A stretch of DNA of 64,000 nt from Achatina immaculata (GCA_009760885.1 CM019713.1:22080427-22144426); one strand, 5' to 3'; numbered from the stretch's first letter, positions 27,201-31,965 are shown. The notes: generated from the letters alone by a model not told the origin. Made by a program: numbers and translations.

Positions 27201-28485
27201 GAGCAGCAGTCGGTGGTGTAGTAGTGGGAGCAGCAGTCGGTGGTGTAGTAGTAGGAGCAGCAGTCGTTGGTGTAGTAGTGGGAGCAGCAGTCGGTGGTGT
27301 AGTAGTAGGAGCAGCAGTCGGTGGTGTAGTAGTGGGAGCAGCAGTCGGTGGTGTATTAGTGGGAGCAGCAGTCGGTGGTGTAGTAGTGGGAGCAGCAGTC
27401 GGTGGTGTAGTAGAAGCAGCAGTCGGTGGTGTAGTAGTAGGAGCAGCAGTCGGTGGTGTAGTAGTAGGAGCAGCAGTCGGTGGTGTAGTAGTAGGAGCAG
27501 CAGTCGGTGGTGTAGTAGTAGGAGCAGCAGTCGGTGGTGTAGTAGTAGGAGCAGCAGTCGGTGGTGTAGTAGTGGGAGCAGCAGTCGGTGGTGTAGTAGT
27601 AGGAGCAGCAGTCGGTGGTGCGGTAGTAGGAGCAGCAGTCGGTGGTGTAGTAGTAGGAGCAGCAGTCGGTGGTGTAGTAGTGGGAGCAGCAGTCGGTGGT
27701 GTAGTAGTAGGAGCAGCAGTCGGTGGTGTAGTAGTAGGAGCAGCAGTCGGTGGTGTAGTAGTGGGAGCAGCAGTCGGTGGTGTAGTAGGAGCAGCAGTCG
27801 GTGGTGCAGTAGGAGCAGCAGTCGGTGGTGTAGTAGAAGCAGCAGTCGGTGGTGTAGTAGTAGGAGCAGCAGTCGGTGGTGTAGTAGTAGGAGCAGCAGT
27901 CGGTGGTGTAGTAGTAGGAGCAGCAGTCGGTGGTGTAGTAGTAGGAGCAGCAGTCGGTGGTGTAGTAGTAGGAGCAGCAGTCGGTGGTGTAGTAGTGGGA
28001 GCAGCAGTCGGTGGTGTAGTAGTAGGAGCAGCAGTCGGTGGTGCGGTAGTAGGAGCAGCAGTCGGTGGTGTAGTAGTAGGAGCAGCAGTCGGTGGTGTAG
28101 TAGTGGGAGCAGCAGTCGGTGGTGTAGTAGTAGGAGCAGCAGTCGGTGGTGTAGTAGTAGGAGCAGCAGTCGGTGGTGTAGTAGTGGGAGCAGCAGTCGG
28201 TGGTGTAGTAGTAGGAGCAGCAGTCGGTGGTGTAGTAGTGGGAGCAGCAGTCGGTGGTGCGGTAGTAGCAGCAGCAGCAGTCGGTGGTGTATTAGTGGGA
28301 GCAGCAGTCGGTGGTGTAGTAGTAGGAGCAGCAGTCGGTGGTGTAGTAGTAGGAGCAGCAGTCGGTGGTGTAGTAGTAGGAGCAGCAGTCGATTCATGTC
28401 CTGCTAACATGGCCATTCCGTGAAGGAAACACAAAAGTAGACATATAAAAGCGACATGATTGTAAACGCTTGTTCCTCCCGCCAT
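37..28485 (-). CDS. SEA/EGF transmembrane mucin, eight coding exons
   Basis: Single-pass membrane mucin, probably forming the glycocalyx of an epithelial surface. Exons 28485-25969, 25017-24908, 24075-24017, 16841-16687, 14991-14817, 2595-2386, 1325-1233 and 310-37 join with phases 1,0,2,1,2,2,2, each with GT/AG borders. With one base restored near 26682 they total 1197 codons plus stop. Order of parts: signal peptide (about 1-28), PTS repeat domain (about 31-820), SEA domain (about 840-947) with a G898-S899 site like the autoproteolysis site of MUC1/MUC16-type SEA domains, four extra cysteines (956-980), EGF-like domain (Cys 984, 989, 995, 1005, 1007, 1020), transmembrane helix (about 1034-1057), basic stop-transfer ARKR, and a cytoplasmic tail with NPTF and NPYN motifs. 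The layout matches vertebrate MUC3/12/13/17-type mucins, though such architectures also arise independently, so I give no symbol. The exon model is seen in the sequence; the function is inferred from the domains. Confidence 0.85.
311..1232. other. Intron 7 of the mucin gene
   Basis: AT-rich, no repeat or further exon recognised. Small open frames at 376-597 and 848-1081 on the plus strand have no supporting features. Confidence 0.7.
1233..1325 (-). CDS. Mucin exon 7: cytoplasmic tail
   Basis: 93 bp, acceptor TGATTTCCTCCAG, donor ACATTCAG|GTCAGTTG. It starts in phase 2 and ends in phase 2. It codes EQSFKSFQASDDGISHPVRE and then QEIAASYNPTFR, a polar Ser-rich tail segment. SYNPTF resembles an NPxY/NPxF adaptor-binding signal. 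That role is a guess from the motif. Confidence 0.85.
1443..2350. repeat. Minisatellite, 25-26 bp unit, about 35 copies
   Basis: Core GGGACTGCACATCAGAAAC. It fills intron 6 of the mucin gene almost completely and ends about 35 bases from the donor of exon 6. Confidence 0.95.
2386..2595 (-). CDS. Mucin exon 6: end of EGF, transmembrane helix
   Basis: 210 bp, acceptor TTTCTAAAG, donor CATCAGA|GTGAGTAC. It completes Arg, then CPSDAKFIYGGDYCEE closes the EGF-like fold (C5-C6). After a short KSEKLSLSKES stem comes a 24-residue Gly/Val/Ile helix, IIGIAVGVGGGIIIILVVII and onward to VVIC, then ARKRILQSRRDK. The basic flank places this side in the cytoplasm (type I topology). Ends phase 2. Confidence 0.9.
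2596..2943. other. Unique start of intron 5
   Basis: AT-rich sequence with no feature seen. Confidence 0.6.
2944..4116 (+). mobile_element. Non-autonomous Helitron, copy 1
   Basis: Begins TC after A (A2943) with TCTATATATATATATA, and ends with a 6 bp hairpin (ACCCGA, loop 4095-4100, TCGGGT) seven bases before CTAG at 4113-4116, followed by T. The TC start, hairpin, CTRR end and insertion between A and T are Helitron hallmarks. Inside are several copies of a roughly 120-170 bp subrepeat containing GGGTCGCTGAGATGAATAG. No Rep/helicase frame is present, so it would need an autonomous partner. Confidence 0.85.
4121..4185. repeat. (AT)n microsatellite
   Basis: Alternating TA/AT tract between Helitron copy 1 and the RTE-like LINE. 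Confidence 0.95.
4175..7190 (+). mobile_element. RTE-like LINE, decayed, split by a Helitron
   Basis: Remnant of an endonuclease/reverse-transcriptase element, 5' truncated. 4187-4438 is the linker before the RT (GLNISKKYL region, NNKAAGED), interrupted by the Helitron at 4439-5782. 5783-7157 continues through the RT: LLSVVSKVFCKVILNRIKD, EEQAGFRKGRSCLDQIF, DSLWRI, ETGVKQGCMLSPLFF, catalytic box FADDI, then YGCESRKSTKETDK and RRWTWISHVMRR in the C-terminal region. Several stops and a frameshift near 6465 make it dead. The 3' end is GGATGTAAGATGTAAGAT followed by (AT)n. A sister copy lies at 36785-38545. The clade is judged from motif wording only. Confidence 0.85.
4439..5782 (+). mobile_element. 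Non-autonomous Helitron, copy 2, inside the LINE
   Basis: Starts TCATATAAATGAACGTG after A4438. It ends with hairpin ACCCGG/CCGGGT (5755-5772) and CTAG at 5779-5782, followed by T. The related LINE at 37261-37300 shows the uninterrupted site (AGAGAA|TGTTTAA), so the element sits exactly between A and T with no target duplication. A second 5'-like start (AACGAACGTGTGTGTATG) at about 5089 shows an internal duplication or a nested truncated copy. An unrelated interspersed repeat is embedded at about 4565-4720. A G-run at 5493-5508 is homopolymeric. Confidence 0.9.
7170..7224. repeat. (AT)n microsatellite at LINE 3' end
   Basis: Follows the TAAGATG repeats that form the LINE tail. Confidence 0.9.
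7483..8493 (+). pseudogene. Tc1/mariner transposase relic (DD34E)
   Basis: Cut-and-paste transposase of the Tc1 group, inactive. The N-terminal helix-turn-helix part starts at ATG 7483 (GRLQAGKSQRQVARHLNVQQ, then GQPRVTAAADDR). After several stops and a frame change near 7880-7905 the catalytic core follows: first Asp in WFSDESSF, second in VFQQDNARPHSA, and Glu in SPDKNPIEQL. There are 34 residues between the second Asp and the Glu, as in Tc1. It ends RHMIAYMPRRWQSLIDASRG and a stop at about 8493. In-frame stops at 7507 and 7600, and at about 8053, 8143 and 8218 in the core frame, make it a pseudogene. I could not identify matched terminal inverted repeats in 7225-7480 and 8494-8700. Confidence 0.9.
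8660..8905. repeat. Cluster of simple repeats
   Basis: Poly-T (about 8670-8687), (AT)n (8697-8731), (CTG/CTA)n triplets (about 8797-8888), then (CT)n. The final CT run is the simple-repeat tail of the adjacent minus-strand LINE fragment. Confidence 0.9.
8888..9150 (-). mobile_element. LINE 3' fragment with (GA)n tail
   Basis: Minus-strand translation gives MTDNSLPKIALRWTPQGSRS, RPKETWRRT and AEKKAKDRHLWKTLAEAPCA, the C-terminal end of an endonuclease/RT LINE. Two sister copies with the same (GA)n tail are at 21390-22076 and 56935-57212. Confidence 0.8.
9341..9418. repeat. (CT)n microsatellite
   Basis: Interrupted CTCTCT tract. Confidence 0.9.
9620..9770. repeat. Interspersed repeat R1, diverged copy
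   Basis: Shares an AGTTGTAAYRTTTYRGTTTAC segment and a following A/G-rich part (AAAGAACAAAGAAGTAAAG, then CTAGATTTACAT) with copies near 11700 and 44210. Confidence 0.4.
9826..10330 (+). repeat. Minisatellite, 39 bp unit, 13 copies
   Basis: Core GAATGCTTAGATCAAGAGCA. The unit is 13 codons, which keeps a frame open (EQWEEGGHECLDQ repeated), but there is no signal, domain or splice support for a gene. It lies in intron 5 on the strand opposite to the mucin. Confidence 0.95.
10418..11025. repeat. Minisatellite, 55 bp unit, 11 copies
   Basis: Core AATGATTGTAGTTTGGATAA and CTCTTCCCGTGCCACAG. Units are almost identical, so expansion or homogenisation is recent. Confidence 0.95.
11026..11465. other. 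Intronic sequence without recognised feature
   Basis: Part of mucin intron 5. No exon or repeat identified. Confidence 0.5.
11466..11700 (-). repeat. Interspersed repeat R2
   Basis: The reverse complement (CTCGTAACTAAGCAC, then TTTTGAAAAGTGTCACCGG and GTTACACCGG) matches 4570-4720 on the plus strand, inside Helitron copy 2, and a shorter piece at 13055-13135. Confidence 0.6.
11701..11885 (+). repeat. Interspersed repeat R1
   Basis: Contains ATAAACTAGGAAAAAAGTAG and CAGCTTTATTACTTA, found again at 58260-58315 and, more diverged, at 44240-44290. Followed by AGATAAAGTATAGATCCACATGAATAC in two overlapping parts shared with 44410-44450. Confidence 0.6.
11886..12306. other. Intronic sequence without recognised feature
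   Basis: Part of mucin intron 5. Ends in a small palindrome, TTCCCGTGGCACGGGAA, at about 12286-12302, just before LINE sequence begins. Confidence 0.5.
12307..13046 (+). mobile_element. LINE 3' half with (GAT)n tail
   Basis: Open for 157 codons from the catalytic box: LRYADDTVLIAENQQGLQNL, then FKYLGAVITSDGKCRTEI, IGQAKTAFQRIRNIL and YGSESWTIGKSAQKSLEAVE, then broken by a stop at 12777 and continuing RPREMILDSLTEW to a GATGAT tail at 13022-13046. YADD is the reverse-transcriptase active site. The element is 5' truncated just before it. Relatives of this family are at 17632-17950 and 52632-53665. Confidence 0.85.
13047..13140 (+). repeat. Interspersed repeat R2, partial
   Basis: Segment TTCAAAATGGTGACAAAGGT and AAAAGTTACACCGGGTTTCG resemble the R2 copies near 4620 and 11650. 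Confidence 0.4.
13207..13352. repeat. Minisatellite, 36 bp unit, 4 copies
   Basis: Core AAGAGTGGATGAGAGCTTAG. Confidence 0.95.
13469..14052. repeat. Polypyrimidine CT-rich tract of about 580 bp
   Basis: CTCTCT interrupted regularly by ATTTT and CCTCT. In the minus-strand mucin transcript it is a long GA-rich purine run. Confidence 0.95.
14053..14816. other. Unique end of intron 5
   Basis: AT-rich. Three short imperfect copies of TATAACATCTTTGG at 14360-14450; otherwise nothing. Confidence 0.5.
14817..14991 (-). CDS. Mucin exon 5: Cys-rich segment and most of EGF domain
   Basis: 175 bp, acceptor TTTTTTCTCTCAG and donor TTTGCCG|GTGCGT. Starts by completing Ala (phase 1) and ends in phase 2 inside an Arg codon. 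It carries four cysteines (KKICDKGQPSFC, YLC, PVC) that could form a small separate disulfide knot, then VCSNLTCQNEGYC and TAVCR, the first four cysteines of an EGF-like domain. The remaining two are on exon 6. Confidence 0.9.
14992..16686. other. Intron 4 of the mucin gene
   Basis: AT-rich and free of recognisable repeats, unlike most of the window. The acceptor of exon 5 lies at 14992-15005. Confidence 0.6.
16687..16841 (-). CDS. Mucin exon 4: SEA cleavage motif and C-terminal half
   Basis: 155 bp, acceptor TTATGTTAG, donor GACGAGG|GTGAGAAC. It starts by completing Trp, then QGSLGVNFTATVGY, which matches the conserved G-S-x-x-V-x-F turn and strand of SEA domains. In MUC1-type SEA domains this G-S bond breaks on folding, giving two subunits that stay together. 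Here the flanking Ser is retained but the classical SVVV is SLGV, so cleavage is plausible and not assured. The rest (VDHDILRKELENARAML and following) forms the second helix and last strand. Ends phase 1. Confidence 0.9.
17231..17605. repeat. Minisatellite, 25 bp unit, 15 copies
   Basis: Core ACATCCAGAAACAAGTCAAA, in mucin intron 3. The preceding 16842-17230 is AT-rich and featureless. Confidence 0.95.
17632..18330 (-). mobile_element. LINE 3' fragment with (ATG)n tail and internal satellite
   Basis: A (CAT)n run at 17635-17648 is the simple tail on the minus strand. Minus translation gives VDRNLIKSIIKWQSSFTGYI, MRKGEPVKH and REDKWEEMQRKTKRKK, the C-terminal end of an endonuclease/RT LINE. 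A 41 bp unit is amplified within it (17955-18250). Confidence 0.7.
17955..18250. repeat. Minisatellite, 41 bp unit, 7 copies, within LINE
   Basis: Core CTTCTAATGAACCACATCTC. Flanking sequence on both sides reads like LINE, so the array probably grew from LINE sequence. Confidence 0.9.
18331..19004. other. Intron 3 sequence without clear feature
   Basis: May contain a little more LINE sequence at its left edge. The 92-codon plus-strand frame at 18606-18884 has no support. Confidence 0.4.
19005..19225. repeat. Minisatellite, 24-25 bp, reverse orientation
   Basis: Core TAGTGCTTGCTGAAGTGCAT. This is the reverse complement of the 21225-22575 array unit (ATGCACTTCAGCAAGCACTA). Confidence 0.9.
19660..21115. 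repeat. Minisatellite, 34 bp unit, split by a LINE
   Basis: Core GTGATAAATCACTTCATGTT. Units at 19660-20003 resume at 21013-21115 after the LINE at 20004-21012. Both junctions carry TTTGTGTACC. Confidence 0.9.
20004..21012 (-). mobile_element. LINE 3' half with (ATGA)n tail
   Basis: On the minus strand it reads GCILSPYLFN, then ENIMRNVREDVDKEYYDAIT, the active-site stretch EIRYADDTVLLSTTQKGM, ESFEYLGSLLTNNGDTMREI and TYACETWTLNKTDEKHINAF, then LINE tail sequence to a (TGAA)n run at 20004-20022. 171 codons are open (20331-20846). It is truncated upstream of the RT palm and has breaks after 20331. Confidence 0.85.
21225..22575. repeat. Minisatellite, 25 bp (50 bp dimer), split by a LINE
   Basis: Core ATGCACTTCAGCAAGCACTA, units at 21225-21385 and 22077-22575. 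In the right part alternate units differ (AAGTATTATATGTATGC versus AAGCACTAGATGTATGC), giving a 50 bp higher-order dimer. Confidence 0.9.
21390..22076 (+). mobile_element. LINE 3' fragment with (GA)n tail
   Basis: Translation gives NRNVLRVDSKLVEEVNEFVY, LGNKIVENGDSTEDINSRLT, LYGSKCWKITKTLENKLNSF and, after a stop at 21704, RRWRWLGHVLRVTDNSLPKI. It ends in (GA)n at 22050-22076. Inserted in the 25 bp minisatellite. Confidence 0.85.
22673..22765. repeat. Minisatellite, 30 bp unit, 3 copies
   Basis: Core TGGTGATTTTATTGTTGAAT. Confidence 0.95.
22830..23415. repeat. Minisatellite, about 49 bp unit, 12 copies
   Basis: Core GTAGCAACCCTTATCTAAGA with moderate divergence between units. Confidence 0.95.
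23416..24016. other. Unique 5' part of intron 3
   Basis: AT-rich. A GA-rich stretch at 23825-23885; no exon seen. Confidence 0.5.
24017..24075 (-). CDS. Mucin exon 3: middle of SEA domain
   Basis: 59 bp between the acceptor TTGCTTACAG and the donor TTTCTG|GTAAGAAA. Reading from phase 0 it gives LRKAFRNVSESPVLEITGF plus the first two bases of a Trp codon finished by exon 4. The LrkaFrnv...I.gf pattern is the typical SEA segment just before the G-S loop. Confidence 0.85.
24172..24382. repeat. CT-rich simple repeats and C-run in intron 2
   Basis: (CT)n at 24172-24215 and 24315-24380 with a poly-C run at about 24351-24362. Confidence 0.9.
24383..24907. other. Rest of intron 2
   Basis: AT-rich with a 32 bp direct duplication around TTATCTGAACATTTACCACT at 24845-24910, next to the donor of exon 2. 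Confidence 0.6.
24908..25017 (-). CDS. Mucin exon 2: start of SEA domain
   Basis: 110 bp between a strong poly-T acceptor ending in TTCACAG and the donor GGAAAG|GTAAAAA. Two bases complete the Glu codon split with exon 1, then 36 codons end in phase 0. It codes EFPMKFKVKYNKEDFNNSLL, continuing QKKSDYYILVEAEILGK. The alternating strand (FPMKFKVKY) followed by an SDYY-led helix fits the first beta strand and helix of a SEA domain. It is too short to stand out as an open frame and was found by phase matching to its neighbours. Confidence 0.85.
25018..25968. other. Intron 1 with a three-copy tandem repeat
   Basis: A 66 bp direct repeat (CATTACAATGAAGACATAAG region) occurs three times at 25373-25525. 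The acceptor of exon 2 is preceded by an exceptionally long T-rich tract (25022-25055). Otherwise nothing found. Confidence 0.7.
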
Positions 28486-28500
28486 TTCACAATGCAGAAT
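25969..28500 (-). CDS. Mucin exon with start codon, signal peptide and PTS repeats
   Basis: An acceptor (pyrimidine tract then TTTTCAG) ends at 28501, so 28500-28486 is untranslated leader. The start is ATG at 28485 with G at -3 and G at +4. The first residues MAGGTSVYNHVAFICLLLCF are a clear signal peptide. From about residue 31 a 9-residue unit, PTTTPPTAA, repeats some 85-90 times, with T-to-N, T-to-A, T-to-K and P-to-T variants and occasional one-residue-shorter units. The Thr-rich, Pro-rich sequence is a dense O-glycosylation target. Frame changes once, near 26682. Downstream of that the PTTTPP frame continues and ends in TGGPGTDKKHSVPPPQPI before the donor CATAG|GTAAGAAT at 25968, phase 1. 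A second usable donor, CCAG|GTACAG about 40 bases earlier in the exon, has the same phase. Confidence 0.85.
26011..28400 (-). repeat. Coding minisatellite, 27 bp unit (PTTTPPTAA)
   Basis: About 2.4 kb of 27 bp units with some 24 and 30 bp variants. A higher-order copy is visible: landmark variants at 27411 and 27621 recur 423 bp to the right, at 27834 and 28044. Because 27 is divisible by three, all frames on both strands tend to stay open; only the minus-strand PTTTPP frame has a signal peptide and domains attached. Confidence 0.95.
26683..26684 (-). other. One-base frame break in the mucin repeat domain
   Basis: The repeat unit normally reads GTAGTAGTAGGAGCAGCAG on the plus strand. At about 26672-26690 one G is missing (GTAGTAGTAGAGCAGCAG). 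Codons upstream start at positions divisible by 3, those downstream at positions leaving 1, consistent with one lost base. As written translation would leave the PTTTPP frame at about residue 600 and stop at 26125. All other length changes in the array are multiples of three. Confidence 0.9.
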
Positions 28501-28579
28501 CTGAAAAGCATGAAGACAGTTACGTGCTGATCATTACTCTCATTATCAGTAGCATCCCAAGATAATTTTACAGGTCCCT

Positions 28580-28770
28580 ATAAACTAAACATTTGTAACT
28601 ATAATAATGTCCAGCAATATCAATATCTGATCAACCGTGATTAAACATTTGTAACTGTAATAATGTCCATCAATATCAATATCTGATCAGCCGTGATTAA
28701 ACATTTGTAACTGTAATAATGTCCAGCAATATCTGATTAGCCATGACTAAACATTTGTGTAAATCTTGGA
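28580..28770. repeat. Direct repeat, about 65 bp, 3 copies
   Basis: Core TAAACATTTGTAACTGTAAT, at the 3' end of the leader intron. Confidence 0.85.
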
Positions 28771-28799
28771 CCTATTTGGAACATCAGAACTGTCTTCTC

Positions 28800-29125
28800 T
28801 GTCCATGACAAAATAATGCAGGCATCATGTGTGGGGAAGTGCAGGTGGGGAATGTCCTTGACAAAATAATGCAGGCATCTTGTGGGTGGGGGGAAGTGCA
28901 GGTGTTGAATGTCCTTGACAAAATAATGCAGGCATCATGTGTGGGGAAGTGCAGGTGCGGAATGTCCTTGACAAAATAATGCAGGCATCATGTGTGGGGA
29001 AGTGCAGGTGGGGAATGTCCTTGACAAAATAATGCAGGCATCATGTGTGGGGAAGTGCAGGTGTGGAATGTCCTTGACAAAATAATGCAGGCATCGTATG
29101 TGGGGAAGTGCAGGTGGGGAATGCC
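28800..29125. repeat. Minisatellite, 53 bp unit, 6 copies
   Basis: Core TGACAAAATAATGCAGGCAT. Confidence 0.95.
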
Positions 29126-29176
29126 ATCTTTTGTGGTTTTTTTTAGTGAGAATACGTTTAGTCTGGGCTGCATTAT

Positions 29177-29360
29177 TTATCTATGATAATAGGTCATTAT
29201 GTGATTTGTATATGATAAAAACTCACTATTTTATTATGATAATAGGTCATTATGTGATTTGTATATGATAAAAATTCACTATTTTATTATGATAATAGCT
29301 CATTATGTGATTTGTATATGATAAAAATTCACTGTTTTATTATTATTATAATAGCTCATT
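29177..29360. repeat. Direct repeat, about 56 bp, 3 copies
   Basis: Core CATTATGTGATTTGTATATG. Confidence 0.9.
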
Positions 29361-29364
29361 ATAT

Positions 29365-30080
29365 TCAAAACTAAAGCAGTGATAAGAGAAATAAGCATAC
29401 AGGAAACAGTCTCAGCAGTGATCAAGAAAAGAAGATGTGCATATGTGGGCCAGGAGATGAGAAGAAACAATCAGAGAATCACAAATCGAAAAAGAAAAAG
29501 AGGCCGACCTCGAGGCCCTAAAGAGAACACTGACAAGAGAGGCTAAGATGGCAGCTAAAGAGATCGCTGACAAGAGAGGCTAAGATGGCAGCTAAAGAGA
29601 ACGCTGACAAGAGAGGCTAAGATGGCAGATCAAGAGAACGCTGACAAGAGAGGCTAAGATGGCAGATCAAGAGAGCGCTGACAAGAGAGGCTAAGATGGC
29701 AGCTAAAGAGAACGCTGACAAGAGAGGCTAAGATGGCAGATCAAGAGAACGCTGACAAGAGAGGCTAAGATGGCAGATCAAGAGAACGCTGACAAGAGAG
29801 GCTAAGATGGCAGCTAAAGAGAACGCTGACAAGAGAGGCTAAGATGGCAGATCAAGAGAGCGCTGACAAGAGAGGCTAAGATGGCAGCTAAAGAGAACGC
29901 TGACAAGAGAGGCTAAGATGGCAGATCAAGAGAACGCTGACAAGAGAGGCTAAGAGGGCAGGCATCAAACCCCTTGATGAGACTGAAAACTTGCCAAGAA
30001 TAGTGACGCACAGCAGCAAGACACTCTGCGAGCCCTATGTGAGGTCTGAGAATTGGGAAGGGTGTAAGATGTAAGATTAT
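29365..30080 (+). mobile_element. LINE 3' fragment with internal satellite
   Basis: Related to the 3' end of the LINE at 4175-7190: AGGAGATGAGAAGAAACAAT, CCTAAAGAGAACACTGA, then CTCTGCGAGCCCTATGTGA and the tail GTGTAAGATGTAAGAT. A 37 bp piece of the ORF (GCTGACAAGAGAGGCTAAGA) is amplified 12 times at 29521-29955. Since 37 is not a multiple of three this destroys any frame. Confidence 0.85.
29521..29955. repeat. Minisatellite, 37 bp unit, 12 copies, within LINE
   Basis: Units alternate AGCTAAAGAGAACG and AGATCAAGAGAACG endings. The parent single-copy sequence is visible in the related LINE at about 7025-7065. Confidence 0.95.
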
Positions 30081-30480
30081 GTGATTCGTTAAAACTACAC
30101 TTCATTTCTCATTCCCATGCAACAGTAACTGTAGAAGATCGTAATGGACCGCTTGCAGTAGAAGTTACTTGAAGTGTGGTTGTAATGTGGTTGGAGTATG
30201 GTTGGAGTGTAGTTGGAGTGTTTGTTGCTATCTAAAATATGAATTAGCCTTTGGCCACAAAAAATATCAGGAAACAAGTAAGTGAAGATAAATTAGAAGA
30301 TAAGGATGATACGCCAGTGATAAACTGGAGGCAAACATTTCCTCATCCAATTAAAAAAGACTGATAATGATGATGGTGTGTTGTGTACGGCAGGATGAAA
30401 CTGACAGCTTTCAGTTATTACTACTGGTTTTTAAGTTCATGATTGTTTTGTGAAAATAATGTAGCAGTTTTCAAGCTGGA

Positions 30481-30811
30481 GATTGTTTTGTAAGAATATT
30501 ACAGCATGTTTTAATGCTGGTGTTTAAACAGAGAAAATTTAAATATTTTGGACATATTGAACGTCATGAGAATTTAGAGGAAACAGTCTTTGAAGGGTAC
30601 ATAATGGGAAAAAGAAAGAAATGAAGACCAAGGCCAAGATGGCTGCAAGACATCGCTGATAATCTGCGAATGGGCGCATCAGCAGCAGGGCATCTTGCTT
30701 ACAACCGAGAGGCCTACAGGAGAGCTGTTAGGGAGGCAAAGTTTCTCAAGGGACATGCAACTGACTGACTGATTGTTTTATAAGAATATTACAGCATGTT
30801 TTAATGCTGGT
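30481..30811 (+). mobile_element. LINE 3' tail with 41 bp target duplication
   Basis: Insert 30522-30770 codes the end of a LINE ORF (FKYFGHIERHENLEETVFEG, then MAARHR, HLAYNREAYRRAVREAKFLK) and ends in an (ACTG)n-like tail. It is flanked by 41 bp direct repeats, 30481-30521 and 30771-30811, differing at one base. Confidence 0.85.
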
Positions 30812-30986
30812 AATGTATGTGAAATTATTGACTGCGACACAGTTTGAAACAAAATGAACTGGGCAGATGCGTGTGATCGTGTACACACAGAGCTCCTGCA
30901 ATGTTTGTTCACAACTTTGTCAGACAGTTTCATTAATGATTAGACTTTCTGTGCACTGAAGTTTCGTTTTTGTTATTTCACTAGAA

Positions 30987-31454
30987 ATGTCAGACGATGT
31001 TGCAATGGAAGCACCAAATGATGATGCGCTAGAAGAAGCAGAAGATGAAGCAGTAGAAAGTGGAGGCGATCGTGCAGTCAACGTGGCAGACATTGATTTA
31101 TTATTACCTGGACAGACGCAAGGATACTTCAGTAAAGGATATTCTAGTAAAAGATACTTCAGTAAAGGATATTCTAGTAAAAGATACTTCAGTAAAGGAT
31201 ATTCTAGTAAAAGATACTTCAGTAAAGGATATTCTAGTAAAAGATACTTCAGTAAAGGATATTCTAGTAAAAGATACTTCAGTAAAGGATATTCTAGTAA
31301 AAGATACTTCAGTAAAGGATATTCTAGTAAAAGATACTTCAGTAAAGGATATTCTAGTAAAAGATACTTCAGTAAAGGATATTCTAGTAAAAGATACTTC
31401 AGTAAAGGATATTCTAGTAAAAGATACTTCAGTAAAGAACATGAAGCTCAATAA
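30987..31454 (+). CDS. Unrecognised 155-codon open frame, acidic head and YFSKGYSSKR repeats
   Basis: I do not recognise this. It opens MSDDVAMEAPNDDALEEAED, continues EAVESGGDRAVNVADIDLLL and PGQT, an acidic unrepeated head of about 46 residues, then 10-residue repeats (YFSKGYSSKR) coded by a 30 bp minisatellite, ending KEHEAQ. AATAAA overlaps the stop (31450-31455). The start follows TTATTTCACTAGAA, a plausible acceptor. The repeat part is open in other frames too, because 30 is divisible by three, so only the head argues for coding. It lies within the leader intron of the mucin, on the other strand. It could be a young gene, an exon, or chance. Confidence 0.3.
   Translation: MSDDVAMEAPNDDALEEAEDEAVESGGDRAVNVADIDLLLPGQTQGYFSKGYSSKRYFSKGYSSKRYFSKGYSSKRYFSKGYSSKRYFSKGYSSKRYFSKGYSSKRYFSKGYSSKRYFSKGYSSKRYFSKGYSSKRYFSKGYSSKRYFSKEHEAQ
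31117..31438. repeat. Minisatellite, 30 bp unit, 11 copies
   Basis: Core GATACTTCAGTAAAGGATAT. Copies are practically identical. Confidence 0.98.
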
Positions 31455-31602
31455 AGAACATGAAACTTAGAAAAGAACAAGAACGAATACTTTTTGTTAA
31501 AGTTCAGACTTCCTTCGATATTTTATCTTGTCCTATTTTCAGTGAATGTCAAAGTCTAGGGTCGTTCTAGGAAATCAGCTGAGAAGAGCTCTCCGGTTTT
31601 AC

Positions 31603-31965
31603 AGATCAAAGATAGGATAAAGTTTTACAGATCAAAGATAGGATAAAGTTTTACAGATCATAGACAGGATAAAGTTTTACAGATCATAGATAGGATAAAG
31701 TTTTACAGATCATAGATGGGATAAAGTTTTACAGATCATAGATGGGATAAAGTTTTATAGATCAAAGATGGGATAAAGTTTTACAGATCATAGATGGGAT
31801 AAAGTTTTACAGATCATAGATAGGGTAAAGTTTTACAGATAAAAGATAGGGTAAAGTTTTACAGATAAAAGATAGGATAAAGTTTTACAGATTAAAGATG
31901 GGATAAAGTTTTACATATCAAACATGGGAGAAAGTTTCACAGATAAAAGATGGTAGAAAGTTTTA
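31603..31965. repeat. Minisatellite, 26 bp unit, about 14 copies
   Basis: Core AAAGTTTTACAGATCATAGA. Confidence 0.95.

Noticed and set aside
26894..28423. 509-codon plus-strand Gly/Ala/Val frame and a 450-codon minus Leu/His frame
   Set aside because: Both are other-frame readings of the 27 bp mucin repeat. Neither has a signal, domain or splice context; the PTTTPP frame has all of these.
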